64,000 nucleotides of DNA from Stichopus chloronotus (lineage: Eukaryota; Echinodermata; Holothuroidea; Aspidochirotida; Stichopodidae): NCBI GenBank assembly GCA_021234535.1, contig CM037840.1, positions 9,092,643-9,156,642 on the forward strand. Direction: 5' to 3'. The position numbers and the translations under genes were made by a program. Position 1 is the stretch's first letter. Each line of letters opens with the position of its first letter. This document shows positions 13,201 to 23,212 of the stretch, in pieces. The notes under the pieces are model-generated. The model made no database searches. It was given only the letters and a program-made list of their open reading frames with translations, and was not told where the DNA came from.

Positions 13201-16200
13201 GCATCATCCTCATCTCTGGAACACCCAGGATGAATGGTGGGAGGTGAGGTGGGGAATTTCCATGGAATGGAGGTGCAACATCCTTTCTGTCAATTACCAA
13301 GAATGGCAATACAGCAGAGATGGGAAAAGAAAGAAGGGTTGGTGATGATGAAGGGAAGTTCCACTGTAGCACTCCCTGTCTCAAAACTTTTCCATCTTGT
13401 GGTACATGAAATGGTGACAAAAGAGGGGGGGGGGGGGGTGAGAATGGCTAAATGAGACCACTTACTCAGTTGTCTTTCCATCTTGCGACCTGTCTGAGCT
13501 CTCTGTTGTCATCATCATAGGCTGCGAGCAAGAGACAAACAGTTTAAGCAATGAACATCCAACCACAGCAGATTATCTAAAGTAACCTTGTCTTACGGAC
13601 AGGATTGTTCACACATTTCTGTGGTCCATCTGACAGCATACGACGAGAATACACACTGATACTTATGTGAGGTCACTGAATTTGAGTAGGACATTTTAAG
13701 GGAGGAAAGCGATGGGATAGTTGACCTGTTAGCCAACTGCCAGAAAATATTCAGTGTGATGTTTGACCCATGATAATCCCTTAAATGATCTATGGAGGGT
13801 TCGGGATTAAATGGTGTATGCATTGTTCCTCAACTTTCTAAGGGATCAATTTCCATGACTTTTCCATGACTTTCCCATGATGGAAAAAAAAATTTTTCAT
13901 GACCTTCCCCATTATTTCATACATAAAATTTCCGACCATGACAGTCACGGCCAAACCAACATGAGGTGAAGAGAATAGCAAATAATCAACTTCGATAGTC
14001 TGAGTGAGAATACATTTTGGTATTCACGTTGAGAAGGGAACAATGTCACTTTGTGAGATCTTCAAGAGTTTTCCAGGATTTCACACAATGTCTCTGAATT
14101 TCAAAACTTTTCCAGGTCTTGAAATAATTTTCCAAAGTTTCAAAGAATTTTCAAAGCTTTCAAGACCACAGGGACCATGTATATGACTTTTAAGTTGTAC
14201 TGCACATAGAGTGTTGCAATGTTGAGAAAATCATTACACCATATCCCTGATTAGGGCATTGCTAATCACTGCGACAGTTTAAAGTGTGCAATAGGAAGCT
14301 AGGGCGTACTTACGTTGTCGATAGCTTTGACAACCAATGATGAGGCATTTGGACTAAGACCCTCAAATTTGCCACTCGTCACACCATCTTCGACGACACT
14401 TATTATCGATACCTCCAAGAGGGATTTGTTACCACCGAGCGATGGGGGAGGCTCTATTTCCAGTTCGTAGTGAACCTGGACACTCCCAGGACTACACAGA
14501 GAAGAAAATTCTTCAATTTAATGAAATTTTAATTGATCAATTTAACAAAATTGTAACAAATTTATTACTATTAATGAAATCATATCTAACTATTTTAAAA
14601 CCTGAACCTCAAGGATTATCCACGAAGTCATAAATCCAAGGTAAATCTAAGATTACAGTGAGTGCTACTGTTACAAAATGCACAAGACAATAGGTGGTTA
14701 CATTTTTACCTGAAACCGAGAACATGTGTTGAAATGTAATGGTGCTTCAAAGGACTGTTTTCAAATGTTTCCGTCATCTGTGGGCAGGGGAAGACAGTCA
14801 TCAGAGAATAAATTAATTCCGACAGGCAGGAAACAAAAAAACAAAAAAAACAGCAAAAAGTAAGGGATATGTATATTTCAAAACTCACATGGTTTGGTTA
14901 TTTACAAACGACTCAATTAACTGTCTAGAACGAGAGCAACATCTAAATGGCCTGGCAGACAGAGCAAAGTTTTGCTGCCCCTAGAACCAGAGGAATATTT
15001 TGATGCCCCTGAAACAAGAGGAACATTTTCATGCTCCTGTAACCAGAGGAACATTTTCATCCTCAAGGAACAGGAAGAACATTCAGATGTTCCTGGAACA
15101 AGAGAAACATTTTTATGCTCCTAGAACCAGAGTACCATCTTCATGCTACTGAAACCAGAGGACCTTCATGCTCCTGGAACCAGAGGAACATTTTTGGATG
15201 CTCATAGAACCAGAGGAGCATCTTCATACTCCTGGAACCAGAGGAACATTTAGATGCTCCTAGAACCAGCAGTAGATTTTAATACTAATGGACCCACAGG
15301 AACATTTTAAAGTTCCTGGAACCAGAGGAACATTTAGATGTTCCTGGAAGCACAGGAACATTGTGATGTCCCTGCAACCAGAGGAACACCTTCATGCTCC
15401 TGGAACCAGAGGAATGGTGTACTCTTTCTGTAGTTTGAGCTGCACTCATAAAAAGTGACATGAAAAACTTAAAAGTTTGCAATGTAAACATTTAGCACTA
15501 ATTCACATGCAATTAATCATTGGAAGTTACCAACAATGTTTACCACCATGTTCAGAGTCCATCAACTGAGAACTCATGACTACTGCAAATGCTAATCAAA
15601 CTTAGTAAAAAAGAATACTGCATGGCTCAGGAGGCAATGCTACACTGCAAAGGGGTATGGGGAGTTTGCCACCAGTTTAAATTACTATACTGTACACATG
15701 TGTTTGTTGTCACGATGTACAGTTCCATTGAAACTTGGGATAGAACTGCAAAAACAGCTGAACATTATACTCACAGCTAAGGTGAAATTTTTTGCCAGTT
15801 TTTGGAACTCAAGAGACTCTTGGTCATTGTAGGCAGGCAGAAAATTCTTATTTAAGTGCATGGATCCACGAAGCCTCTCTGCAATATGAAATGGAAGAAA
15901 TCTCATCAAACATAAACATCAACCAGTCCTATAACATTGATCAAAATTGACATGCAACTCTCTGTCATCATATTTTGAGCCAGATCTCGTGTCTCCCCCT
16001 TTCACTGAAATAGTTTATCCAGTATCTCACTGCAATTTGCACCACATACACACCGAATGGCTACACAAATGGAAAAAAAAGTGTAGCAATGTCTTGTACG
16101 CACAACCAATTTTGCATTTTCACCAATAGCTCCCCAAAGGCATACAACATTCCCACACTAGGTACACAAAAAAACATGTAAATTATTCCCTGCCACCTAC

Positions 16201-18151
16201 ACCCACCGTCCACCCTCTCCCTCTTCTCACTTTCTTGCACTTTTGGTGCTGACCTTTCAAGGTTAAATCTTTAAAGGAGTTGTTTTTCCTTGTTTTCATT
16301 TTTCTTTCATTTTAACATTCTTTCTTCTTTACAAATCTTGTTCCTTTGAGAGATGATGGCAAATACATGTCAGTTACAAACTGAAGGAGAAATACCAGCA
16401 AGCCTATTGCAATATTGAGAGTCTAACAACAACAAACCCCCCTATAGAAAGTTTACTGCCAAACAACCAAAGGCAGTTTGTGTGAAGCAAAAGCTAACCA
16501 TAGGAGGTTTCAACTCTTTAGCAGAAAATCATAGGAAAGTGCAGGAAGCTACTGTACAGCAACTAGATAAGGCTTGTCTGAGCACATTCAGACTGGTGTA
16601 AATGAATGATTAATGTGGTTAACTGTTGTAGCCAGATAGTCAAATGCTTTGTGATTCCTTGCCGATATCTCATTTTCCATACACACACAATCACTTACAA
16701 ACGAAAGCAACCCAGTGGAGGAGTGAAGGAACCATATCAAAATGAAAAACATAATGCAAGAGTAACAACCACATTCTGTATCACTTATTGGTTTGATGTT
16801 ACCAAGTGCTGATATGAAGGAGTAATGTCATTCACTCAGCATTGATGACAATTGTGGTCAGGAAGGAGGTAATTCACAAGTTGATAGAAAGTTCATGACA
16901 CAAATTGTGGTTACAGACGTGAGATTGTGCAAGTCAATAAAGGCAATCTGGAACAGTCTTGCCTACAAGGAGAGTGTTTACTGCAACTAAATAACAAATA
17001 CTTTGTAAATCTTGACAGGGAATTTCTGGCCACAAGGATATTCTCTGAAGGCTTAGGAAAAGTAATAGGAGCTAAGCTAACTGGTTGTTTGGCATAAAAA
17101 ATGGATTTAAATGTTCCTGAAATTGAAAGAGAATGAGACCAAAGTCTATCTAGCAGCGATCTAGCGGTGACGAAACAGAGATCTACATTTTGGCAAATTT
17201 CCATAGGAAATAATCTTCCTAATATGAGCAATTAACCTCTTCATATGTTCACATTAAGAACATGTAAAACTCTCTGAGTCTGAGTATCACATGTTGGGCT
17301 TTTGAACCCAGGACAGATCTTTGGAATGATAGAATTTATTACATTGATTTAATGTACCATTACATGACAAGTCTCTCATGGGGCAATTCAAATGACAGAC
17401 AGCTGCAAACAATGTTGACACTTTGAAGTTCTACCTGAATTCAGTTGCTGAGATATCTCCCCTAATAGGTTTTCTTACTTTGAGCTCAAAATGACCTTTG
17501 CCCTCCATGAAAAGACGATGGGAATCATCTACTCACCATAGACTACCAACACACCAAGTTTGATATTCGAGCACCTTTGCCTTCTTGAGATACAGTGTTT
17601 ACAACGTTTTCAAACAACGCACTCTATTGACCTCACATGACCTTTGACCTCCACAAGAACATGGCTTCTTCTCACCAGTTGCTACCACTGATGAGGGTTT
17701 GAGGTTCCAACACCATTCGGTTGATGCAGTATCTCCCTTGATTGGTTTTTGTACTACAAGCTCTGGTTACCTCAAATGACCTTTGACCTTCATGAAAATT
17801 GATAGCGATCATCTGCTCATGATGGACTGCCAACACAACACAACTTTGAAGTTCAAGCACCATTCCCTTCTTGACATATGTGTTTACAAGCCAAGGCATC
17901 ACATACACACACCCGCGCCATCACCATTGCATAGAATCCTTGCCTGCCTTCAGAAAGGAGTCAAAAATTGCTCATCACTTACCTATTTCATATATTTCAC
18001 CTCCTCCTGAACCAGGGATGACATATTCATCTTCATAAGAGGAGAAAGATGAATCCCAGGAATCGTCGTACCCCCCGCTGCCGTCGTCAGCCATGTCCTC
18101 CCCATCTTCCAAATAGAAATCGCCCCCTTTGTTGATGCCATCTAAAGGTCC
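10114..18151 (-). CDS. SDC: Syndecan with a SEA domain in the ectodomain (seven 3' coding exons; N-terminus missing)
   Basis: Type I membrane proteoglycan read from seven exons joined 18151-17983, 15878-15775, 14777-14710, 14491-14314, 13521-13466, 12617-12514 and 10280-10114. The exon lengths (169, 104, 68, 178, 56, 104, 167) total 846 bases, giving 281 codons plus TAG. Every intron is GT-AG and the phases agree (1, 0, 2, 0, 2, 1). Order: acidic GAG-attachment segment (residues 1-56 of this fragment), SEA domain (about 57-173), charged stalk (about 174-226), transmembrane helix (about 227-250), cytoplasmic tail ending EFYA. The tail identifies the family: known syndecans carry the same C1 (KKDEGSY) and C2 (EFYA) blocks, which bind ERM/Src-type partners and PDZ proteins such as syntenin and CASK. 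The SEA domain is unexpected. The signal peptide and any earlier ectodomain exon lie upstream (higher coordinates) and were not found with confidence. The first listed exon begins in phase 0. Confidence 0.93.
10363..10460. repeat. Short tandem array, unit about 25-31 bp
   Basis: Four degenerate copies of GAGCATCAATCCAGGGAATA(CTG). The core ATCAATCCAGGG is also seen near 12260 in the junction-derived array of the same intron, so the two arrays may share an origin. Confidence 0.7.
12110..12513 (-). repeat. Tandem array built from the syndecan exon-intron junction
   Basis: On the minus strand, units of about 48-90 bases start GATCCC, TATATCAT and a G/AG, followed in several by GTAAG and then an AGAG..AGCCCTGAATT-like tail. 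The same order is seen at the real exon end (GACCCTTATATCATTGCAG|GTAAGC, tail GAGGTAGCCCT). Copies retaining a good donor lie at about 12426 (CCG|GTAAGT), 12291 (ACAG|GTAAGT) and 12163 (G|GTAAGA). The most distal copy reads GATACCTATCTCATCGCA. The array therefore looks like repeated duplication of the end of the coding exon with its splice donor. Confidence 0.7.
12514..12617 (-). CDS. SDC: Syndecan exon: charged membrane-proximal stalk
   Basis: Encodes 34 residues, very rich in Lys, Asp and Glu (DGDKKDEKYR, then PDEEVEKEPKD), ending IFDMILGDPYIIA just before the membrane. The acceptor is GACTCCGTGCAG and the donor is ATTGCAG|GTAAGC, phase 1. The final G joins CC of the last exon to make the Ala at the start of the transmembrane helix. 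In other syndecans this stretch is where metalloproteinases release the ectodomain. Its 3' end is odd: the intron just beyond it contains several degenerate tandem copies of the same exon-donor junction (see 12110-12513). Confidence 0.88.
12618..13465 (-). other. SDC: Syndecan intron, 848 bases
   Basis: Phase 2 intron with donor GTAAGT and acceptor CTTGTGACTCCGTGCAG. It holds a G14 run (plus strand) at 13425-13438 close to the donor. Nothing else was recognised. Confidence 0.75.
13466..13521 (-). CDS. SDC: Syndecan exon: short Ser/Thr-rich stalk
   Basis: A 56-base exon between acceptor CTTGCTCGCAG and donor ACAACTGA|GTAAGT (phase 2). It encodes 18 residues: PMMMTTESSD then RSQDGKTT, with a split Glu completed by the next exon. 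No domain is recognised. It is a Ser/Thr-rich, polar linker directly after the SEA domain, as expected for an exposed stalk that may be O-glycosylated or cut by sheddases. Phase 0 at its start and phase 2 at its end match both neighbours. A TGA stop in another frame at the exon end explains why no long reading frame marks this exon. The short length makes it less certain than the other exons. Confidence 0.75.
13522..14313 (-). other. SDC: Syndecan intron, 792 bases
   Basis: Phase 0 intron. It contains short repeated motifs TTTCCATGACTTTTCC and TTTCAAAACTTTTCCAGG-like between about 13850 and 14170. These resemble motifs at about 6950-7050, so a dispersed low-complexity family is likely. No coding segment. 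Confidence 0.7.
14314..14491 (-). CDS. SDC: Syndecan exon: C-terminal half of the SEA domain with GSVQV motif
   Basis: Encodes 59 residues after one base that completes a Ser codon. The acceptor is TCTTCTCTGTGTAG and the donor is GACAAC|GTAAGT, phase 0. It opens with PGSVQVHYELEIEPPPS, the SEA loop and following strand. In autoproteolytic SEA domains (MUC1 and similar) the chain breaks between Gly and Ser of G-S-V-V-V. Here the motif is G-S-V-Q-V, so Gly and Ser are kept and the third hydrophobic position is Gln. It continues through a helix (LLEVSIISVVEDG) to a closing strand ending SSLVVKAID. Two N-glycosylation sequons, NKS and NAS, are visible. Competence for cleavage is an inference. Confidence 0.88.
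14710..14777 (-). CDS. SDC: Syndecan exon: middle of the SEA domain
   Basis: A 68-base exon encoding 22 residues (MTETFENSPL, then KHHYISTHVLGF) plus two bases of a Ser codon. The acceptor is CCCCTGCCCACAG and the donor is TTTCAG|GTAAAA, phase 2. The pattern fits the second SEA helix (ETFENSPLK) and the following central strand (YISTHVLGF) that leads into the cleavage loop. The split Ser codon is completed by the first base of the next exon, so the loop sequence F-S-P-G-S-V straddles the intron. Together with the next exon it makes 246 bases, so skipping both would keep the reading frame but destroy the domain. Confidence 0.85.
14970..15416. repeat. Minisatellite, unit about 28-33 bp, around 14 copies
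   Basis: Repeats of GCTCCTGGAACCAGAGGAA followed by CATTTTCAT with many variants. It fills nearly half of the intron between the first and second SEA exons. The spacing is irregular and the units have no unique spacers, so it is not a CRISPR array. Confidence 0.9.
15775..15878 (-). CDS. SDC: Syndecan exon: first third of the SEA domain
   Basis: Encodes 34 residues, beginning with the last two bases of a split Glu codon and then RLRGSMHLNK. The acceptor is TTTCATATTGCAG and the donor is TTAGCT|GTGAGT, phase 0. The text fits the start of the SEA family pattern: a strand with G-S-hydrophobic (RGSMHL), then a proline-containing loop (FLPAYND), then a helix with S-x-E-F (SLEFQKLAKNFTLA). One N-glycosylation sequon, NFT, is visible. 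It follows the glycosaminoglycan-bearing exon and is separated from the next SEA exon by a 997-base intron that is largely a minisatellite. Confidence 0.88.
17440..17900. repeat. Dispersed tandem family with TGACCTTTGACCT, unit about 145 bp
   Basis: About three units. Each has a TGACCTTTGACCTCC-type core (17491, 17638, 17777) followed by CATGAAAA, an ATCATCTGCTCA-type block, and ACCATT/CCTTCTTGAGATA. Related copies lie at 1440-2070, 3039 and about 19560-19760, and a weaker one at about 40680. Confidence 0.75.
17638..17650. promoter_or_regulatory. Perfect DR1 nuclear-receptor-type site
   Basis: TGACCTTTGACCT is the reverse complement of AGGTCA-A-AGGTCA, the consensus direct repeat bound by HNF4, RXR and COUP-TF type receptors. 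Identical 13-mers occur at 17777-17789, 1976-1988 and 3039-3051, always within the same repeat family. Whether any is bound is unknown. Confidence 0.35.
17983..18151 (-). CDS. SDC: Syndecan exon: acidic glycosaminoglycan-attachment segment
   Basis: Encodes 56 residues, starting GPLDGINKGG, plus one base of a split Glu codon. The acceptor is TTATCCTGCAG at 18152 and the donor is AATAG|GTAAGT at 17983, phase 1. The segment is strongly acidic and aromatic (DFYLEDGEDMADDG, then DDSWDSSF and YEDEY). It contains two Ser-Gly sites in the setting used for glycosaminoglycan addition: DDGSGGYDD and IPGSGGGE. Both have acidic residues close by, which in known syndecans favours heparan sulfate. This is where extracellular ligands such as growth factors and matrix proteins would be held. 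The exon reads directly into the SEA domain. Because it starts in phase 0, an upstream exon ending in a full codon is expected. Confidence 0.9.
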
Positions 18152-21100
18152 CTGCAGGATAAGAGAAAAAGAAGAATGGTACCAACAAAAACCAGACAAA
18201 GAATGGGGAGGCAACGTTTTCCACAGGAGTTTATAAGGAGAAGGGGGGGGGGGAGAGGGGTTCACATCTAAGGATCAAATGTGATAATAAATCCATCCCC
18301 TGGGAAGGGTATGAGAGGGAGTGTGTAACTTCACCTCCAGGAATTGAGATGATAAATGGTGCCACATAGGGACAATTTCTTGCTCCATTTGAAATTGCAC
18401 TTGCCTAGTATTCACTCTTTTTTACAGATGATCGTAGCTTTTGCAGGCAGGAAAAAAAGTAGTTCAAGTCTGGCGAGAAACTGTGGAGAGCACTGGAAAA
18501 TATCAGGGATTTTTTCAACTGGACAATCTGGAAAGTTCAAACTCAAAACACTGAATGATGGAAGACAAAATATTGTAAACAGTTTCACTGCCACATAAGG
18601 TGCTCAAAAAGGTCATGTGACATTCATCTCTTTTTCTCTCTCTCTCAAATTTGCAGTCTTTCCTCACCATGTTACCCGATTTGGAATTCTAAACTGGTTC
18701 TCCTACGTGCCTGTCTACGTTGCGTTGAGTTAAATTGCCAGGAAAAGTTTCTATCTTCATTTTCCCTTGGATAGCCCCACCAATTCCTATCTTCCCCCTC
18801 CCCCCCCCCCCCCCCCCTTATAAAATGACTCACGATACTTAACAGTGACTGGCAGTAATTGTTGAAACAGCAGATGATATCAACAAAGATCAAGTATAGA
18901 AGACTTGATTTAACCTGATTTTGATGACTACTATAGCTTTATGGGTGCCAATTGAATTGGAGTTTTGGCATCCCCTCTTCTAATGAAACAATTAGCATAA
19001 ACCTCTCATTAAGTAAAAACTTAAAATGCACTAGAATGGACAAGTGCCTAAAAATACCGATGAAAATGGGACGAAATGTCACAAATTGGCCCCAGCCACT
19101 TAAGGAGAGGCACATCCTACACAGTATGTGAAAGTGTTGAGTTTGCATAAGAACTCCACAAAAGTACTACTGTAGGCTAATGGGAGGAATTTATGGTATT
19201 TAAGCAAACACAAGTTTGACTGTCATGTGCCTAAACTTGTCATAAATTTACAATTGGGTTCAAATTACTTTAACATACAGGTAAGTATGGGAAGGGCCAT
19301 GTGCTTCCGTTCATCAGAATTGAAACTGCCATCACGAGTCACCTTTCATATTGCTCTAACAAGATAAAACTTGGTTTTCATTTTGATGCACTCTTAAGGC
19401 TGGACACTTGAACCAGAATGCACAAACACACTGTGATTGTTATGATTTTCATTATGATGGTTTTTCAAGAAACTGAGGGGCTGCATAAGGCAAGTAAGTG
19501 AAATATGCTTGCAGTGGTTATTGCAATATTACAATACACAGTACTTTATCATATCACCAACTGAGATGTACAATGACATCTGCTGACCTTAGATGATGAC
19601 TGATACTGTAGGTACAGGTATCCATCTAAACATGCAGAACTGTGCACTACAGAGATGCAGCCAAGAGCTTCCCTACAGTACATGCACTCACATTCAAATA
19701 TCAGATCTGTACAAGCTTCCCTTCTTGAGAAAATGTGTTTACAAGGTACAGTAGGCATAACAAACATGCACACACACACACACACACTTGCATGATCACA
19801 AAGGTTACAATTTCATTGAGACCAAAAGGGCTCAATCTTCACTGCCCAATCGATCCAAAGAAGGTACGAGCAGTCCCATGAAAACAGCGGTCCTACAAGA
19901 ATGCCAAAAATGCATTTTTAAATTAAGAAGAAACAAAATATAGGACTTGACTCAACTTTTTTTCCAAATAATGTTGAATGTCAAAATGTACAAGTACAGT
20001 TCAGATTTAATGCTGAAGAGAGGTGAGGCAAGCAAAGAGAGGGAAGGGAAGGGGGAGAGAGAGAAGGGGAGAGAGGGAAGGGATGGGAAGGAGGAAAATA
20101 GAGGAAAGGGAAGAGAGGGAGGAGAAGAAAGGGAAGAGAGGTAGGAGAAGAAAGTGGGGAGGGAGGGAAGAGAGGGAGAAGAAGAGAGGGTTAAAGAAGG
20201 GCAGGAAGGGAGGTACAAGAGGAGAAAGGGAGTGGAAAAATAGAGGAGATGACCAGGTATGCAGTTCAACTGGAAGGGGGGGATCCAAATGAAGTAATGA
20301 CGGAACCCAAGTCATGGACACTGATAAACATAACCTAAAATAACACAACATAGCAACTGTAGAAAGCCCTCTAAAAATGTGGCATGAACTTCCCAAACAA
20401 AAGTTGTCTCTACCTAGCCAAAACAAGCATAGAAAGAAATGGAAACTCTTTCAAATGAGTTTGAGAGAAAATGAGTAGTCGACAAGGGAGTGCTGTAGCT
20501 ACTCTAGGAAAATTATTTTTTCATCGCATCTGTGACACATCTTTCTTTCTTTTTTTTTTACAATGTTTTTGCAATCATCCCCTAAAGGGGGCACAGTTCA
20601 AACCATAAACTAGATGAAAAATCTTGCCAAGATGCACAACATTTGAACCTGACCCTTCACTGCAGACTTTGACTGTCTACGATTCATCAAAAATACGAAA
20701 AGTGACACTGATTTTTTCCTCAAAATTAAAATTATGTAAAGTGGACACAGACGGGGTCTTGGTCGCCCGCGGGCAAGTTCCCGCTCGGTGATCTCTCAAA
20801 GATAATTGACGAGGGAGCCAAGGGAACAAAACTCTTGCCAAAGGCCCTATGGAAGAGGGGAATGATGGGAAACAAGAGGGCACTGACTGACAGTTGGCTA
20901 GCAAAAGGAAAAAGAATCCTAACACAGAGACACTGTGTGGAGCACTCCACCCATGAAGAAATTACCACCAGCTTTCCCAAAACGAGAACTACAGAACATT
21001 GTTATCATTGTTGATCAACGAACTTCTTGGAAGAGTCTACCGATCTGGGGGAGGAATTTTTCTCAACACACTAGTATTTTTTTTTTACACTATGTGATGT

Positions 21101-21852
21101 CTAAATTTACACTTAAGACCACTTTACCTGTCAGTATCTGGGTGCCCAAAATGTTTAAAAAACCAAACAACATACATTGTAAGGCAGATTCCATTATTAC
21201 ATGCCTAATACAAGCACAGAAAGCAAAATTATTTCCACATTGCCAATGCCCCCCCCCCCCGGAACTTCCAACAAGAAAAATATGTTTTTAAGGCTGTTTT
21301 CTATATAACATAACAATGAACAACACACAGCAAGTAACACACTTCAATGTATGCTGTGACAATTAAAACAACAGTGATTAAATAAACAAAAAAAAAGAAA
21401 AAACACTGATCTCTGCAGGGTTTTTTTTTCATGATTTTGGAGATTTTCATAAATATGAGAACAAAGGTATAAAATTTACTAATGAGATATGTCAAGTCAG
21501 GACTGCATATACACCATAAACATCACTTTCTATTCAACTTCCATTTTCTTTTTTTAAAGTTTATTTCACCCACCAAATGTTTACCCCATCAACAATCTCA
21601 ATTACTGAAAACCTGTCTGAGGTAAGCATTAAACACACAGTACCATAAGAAAAATCAACCTGCTGAGGATAAGATGGCAAATTCAAGCAAATCTTACAGG
21701 TTTAAAAGTAAGCAATGTTACTCATTAGAGACAGGCACTTGGGAACTGCTTTTGTACATTGATTAGCAGATCTACACAGTGAAGTTACAGTACCAACGTG
21801 AACGTAATTGGACATCAGAATGGGCGCCGTTTTGGCTCAAAGAGTAAATCAC
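18152..21852 (-). other. Upstream syndecan intron or flank, first part
   Basis: No convincing exon. It holds a G11 run (18243), an 18-base C run (18800-18817), a copy of the 17440 repeat family with a CA run (19560-19790), the polypurine tract at 20017-20245 and a C12 run (21249-21260). Confidence 0.6.
20017..20245 (+). repeat. Polypurine tract of GGGAGAGAGGAAG type
   Basis: About 230 bases consisting almost only of G and A on the plus strand. Open frames on both strands here (Arg/Glu/Gly-rich or Leu/Pro/Ser/Phe-rich) are by-products of the composition, not genes. Confidence 0.9.
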
Positions 21853-21957
21853 CTCATCTGCTGATGAAGATACCACATTCCTCTGCATTCGAGATGTCTC
21901 CGGTCTCTGACGGCAATTGAAAACGACTCTCCCTCTTTGTTCAGATGTCCCACCAGC
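21853..21957 (-). CDS. Candidate upstream ectodomain exon (uncertain)
   Basis: A 105-base open stretch between an acceptor-like GCGTGTTTGTTAG, preceded by a T-rich tract, and a donor GATGAG|GTGATT. It encodes 35 codons in phase 0 at both ends: AGGTSEQRGRVVFNC, then RQRPETSRMQRNVVSSSADE. Phase 0 at the end is what the first confident syndecan exon needs. Against it: it contains a cysteine, which syndecan ectodomains usually lack, it has no Ser-Gly site, and a second frame is also open. It could be chance. Confidence 0.2.
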
Positions 21958-22489
21958 CTAACAAACACGCACAGAGACAGACCAACCGACAATCGAGGAC
22001 CGATAATGTAGGTGTATAAATTTTCAGAAAACACTCATTCCGACAGACCGACCAATCATTCTGTGATGCAGAATCACTGACACTTCTGTTCAGACTTACA
22101 CACCTTTTTTTTTTTTTTTTCAGTTTGCTGAGGCCCCCTGTGACAAAGGTGACTGCAAACAAAGACACAAAGACCTGTGAACATGACATACATTGCACAT
22201 CTGAACTTCAAACTTGAACGTTGTGAGAGAGTCTATGTTTCTCCGCGGTTGGTAAACTTAATTGGGCCTGAGAAGCAGAAGTGCTGTATACGGCGGAATG
22301 CTGATTATTAAAACACCGTTTTTGTACATTTACTGTACAAAGTCATTCTTGGGAATAAGTACAATGAGACCAAGAACACAACATTATCATTTTCTAAGCA
22401 CATAAAAGACCACTTGCAGTATAATCTAAGTGTTGAACAACTAATTTTTTTTGTTCTATTGATCTTTGTCAGGTGACCACTCAGAACTG

Positions 22490-22760
22490 CAACACACAAT
22501 CTACCACTGTAAAAAGAGCGCTTTACCTACCAAAAGCTGTAAAATGAAGTACTTTTTATCTATCATAATAAATCCAGTACTTTATCTACTGTACCACTGC
22601 AAAATACAGGTCCTTTTTATCACCACTAGGACATACAATGCTTTATCTACCACTAAATACAGTGATTTATCTACCACTGTGGTATAGTACTTTTATCTAC
22701 TATGATTAAAGGAAGTCCTTTTATCTACTACTGTAAAACCATTACTTGTTTCTACCCCTT
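22490..22760. repeat. Tandem array, unit about 28-33 bp
   Basis: Degenerate copies of TTTATCTACCACTGTAAAA followed by TACAGTAC, about eight in number. Confidence 0.8.
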
Positions 22761-23065
22761 GTGAAATGCAGTAGACTAACATACCACTGACATTTACAGT
22801 CTAATCCCAAATATCATGCATACTAATGAGGAACATCAACTGACTTTGAACATTAAGCTGACCTAACATGTCAATGAGTACAACAATGTTACCACGTGAT
22901 GCACAAAACTGACTGTTAACCTACACAAGTGACAAAGACCCAAATGTGCACCAAAAAATGCACACCAAAAATGATGCAGAGGTGTGACCAACACAGAGCA
23001 GTGCACATCAATCTATCTGCTATGTGCCTACTGAACTGTATAGACTAAAAGACGTAGATTCCCCA

Positions 23066-23212
23066 AAACTTACTGGTTTGGGAATTTACTAGCGACGTAC
23101 TCACCTCATATAACCTATGCATTACCGTATTGACCATGGTCTAGCATCTGGCAATTTGTGTGTGTGTGTGTGTGTATCTGGTCACCGCCCTTCCGTAATT
23201 GCCAGCCTTTTG
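23066..23212. repeat. Dispersed repeat family B, copy 1
   Basis: Runs from CCCCAAAACTTACTGGTTTG through ACTCACCTCATATAACCTA and a GT microsatellite to a TTCCGTAATTGCCAGCC end. It shares this layout with 51690-51800 and 61841-61986. Its left edge resembles that of the hairpin family at 31746 and 58286. Confidence 0.75.

Larger units (their letters stand above)
15879..17982 (-). other. SDC: Syndecan intron, 2.1 kb
   Basis: Phase 1 intron between the glycosaminoglycan exon and the SEA domain. Most of it is unremarkable AT-rich sequence. Its 5' part (17440-17900) carries the TGACCTTTGACCT tandem repeats listed separately. Confidence 0.75.

Noticed and set aside
14970..15416. Regular 30-bp repeats resembling a CRISPR array
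   Set aside because: The copies are contiguous and variable, without unique spacers or cas genes, and lie in an animal intron.
20007..20426. Open frames of 105-139 codons on the minus strand
   Set aside because: They follow from the polypurine/polypyrimidine tract and have extreme Leu/Pro/Ser/Phe composition.
21941..22198. Minus-strand frame starting MQCMSCSQVFVSLFAVTFV, like a signal peptide
   Set aside because: It runs into a poly-Lys stretch from an A-run, and no splice arrangement links it in phase to the syndecan exons.
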